In this document: piece by piece, positions 63,386 to 64,000 of the stretch | How positions within the stretch are numbered: position 1 is the first letter of the stretch | Layout of the letters: each line of letters opens with the position of its first letter | Assembly: GCF_947179165.1 (NCBI RefSeq) | Contig: NC_077240.1 | Span: 6,312,001 to 6,376,000 of the forward strand | Length of the DNA: 64,000 nucleotides | DNA from: Solanum dulcamara | Taxonomy: Eukaryota > Streptophyta > Magnoliopsida > Solanales > Solanaceae | Direction: 5' to 3' | Program-made: the position numbers and the translations under genes | Notes under the pieces: model-generated | What the model saw: only the letters and a program-made list of their open reading frames with translations | Told to the model about the DNA's origin: nothing | Databases searched by the model: none

Positions 63386-64000
63386 ATGCAAGTTAATCAC
63401 CATCTAGCTGGTTACCCTAACCAGGGTCCAGTGGTTCTTATGCAGCATGCTCCACAAGTGATGTCCTTTGGTGTAAGAAACATGGAAGGCATCCCCCAAG
63501 AAATGCAGTTGCTTGATTCTGTCAGCCTCAATAGAGTTGAGTTGCCTGAAGCGTATCATGAGGGTTTGAATGATTTTAGAGAAGTCTCTGGACATACTGG
63601 AGTGAAGCAGCCAGTGTATCATCGTATGAAATGGTCATATGACATGGTTAAACTTTTGATTACTGCTCTTTCTTACATCGGAGAAGATGCTTTGTCCAAT
63701 GGATTTTTTGTCAAGAAGGGTAAATGGAGGACCATTTCCTGTGTTATGGCTGAAAGAGGTTATTGTGTGTCACCTCAGCAATGTGAGGATAAGTTTAATG
63801 ATCTGAACAAAAAATTCAGGAGACTGAATGAAGTACTTGGGAGAGGTACTGCATGTAATGTTGTGGAGAACCCTGTGCTTCTGGAAAGGATGGACCTATC
63901 TTACGATTTGAAAGAGGAAATGAGCAAGATTATAGGTAGCAGACAGTTGTTCTATGAAGAAATGTGCTCATACAACAATCGGAATAGATTATTCCTTCCC
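63386..64000 (+). CDS. Trihelix/SANT-like (Myb_DNA-bind_4) transcription factor, 3' partial
   Basis: Open frame of 205 codons from ATG 63386 to the window end with no stop. An acceptor (TTTGTTCAG) lies five bases before the ATG, so the upstream exon is noncoding. Residues 80-150 form the DNA-binding domain: MKWSYDMVKLLITALSYIGE, then KKGKWRTISCVMAERGYCVS and QQCEDKFNDLNKKFRRLNEV, with two tryptophans and the basic third helix of the trihelix family. The acidic/hydrophobic stretch LLERMDLSYDLKEEMSKIIG follows, as in plant proteins annotated only as sequence-specific DNA-binding transcription factors. Expected location is the nucleus. Targets are unknown, and the C-terminal half is outside the window. 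Confidence 0.88.
   Translation, partial: MQVNHHLAGYPNQGPVVLMQHAPQVMSFGVRNMEGIPQEMQLLDSVSLNRVELPEAYHEGLNDFREVSGHTGVKQPVYHRMKWSYDMVKLLITALSYIGEDALSNGFFVKKGKWRTISCVMAERGYCVSPQQCEDKFNDLNKKFRRLNEVLGRGTACNVVENPVLLERMDLSYDLKEEMSKIIGSRQLFYEEMCSYNNRNRLFLP

Overview
This is plant nuclear DNA. The genes carry GT-AG introns, the spacers are AT-rich, and transposon debris is dense. A full plant copia element, hAT and Mutator-type MITEs, and an RTE-type LINE whose (TTG)n tail resembles Solanaceae TS-type SINEs point to a Solanaceae species (Solanum-like). The species is an inference; nothing here was searched against a database.

Layout. 255-9079 (+): a CAMTA calmodulin-binding transcription factor, lacking only its first coding exon. 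9080-10396: a tail-to-tail spacer with a degenerate tandem repeat. 10397-16933 (-): a six-exon ubiquitin-specific protease of the UBP3/UBP4 type; its third intron holds a 5'-truncated RTE LINE and a hAT MITE, and starts with a GC donor. About 17975-20190: an insert that looks like mitochondrial DNA, with a broken tRNA-Lys. 21821-27480: two diverged copies of a segment encoding a small secreted protein of unknown function. One copy is intact but has a MITE at its 3' end; the other is a pseudogene. A 1.1 kb Mutator-like element and a copia relic lie between them. 30240-32009 (-): a PHD-finger protein with four tandem 23-residue repeats. 33384-38439 (-): a young, complete Ty1/copia retrotransposon with 246-bp LTRs. 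39376-39992: a second member of the MITE family seen at 22063. 40019-40620: an array of imperfect hairpins. 45000-45647 (+): a vacuolar iron transporter-like (VTL/nodulin-21-like) gene. 45648-55860: a gene-poor stretch of repeats, a LINE zinc-finger relic and a short plastid psbC-like patch. 56536-58284 (+): a canonical four-coding-exon actin gene with a leader intron. 63386-64000 (+): the start of a trihelix/SANT-like DNA-binding protein running off the window.

The genes are unrelated housekeeping and regulatory loci, each transcribed on its own; there is no operon-like or cluster logic. The most informative structures are transposon related: a paralogous empty site that dates one MITE insertion, a MITE that supplies the C-terminus of a secreted protein, and perfect or near-perfect target-site duplications that fix the superfamily of six elements. 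I did not find a convincing undescribed biological system. The hairpin array (40019-40620) and the duplicated secreted-protein gene are the best candidates for something not yet described.
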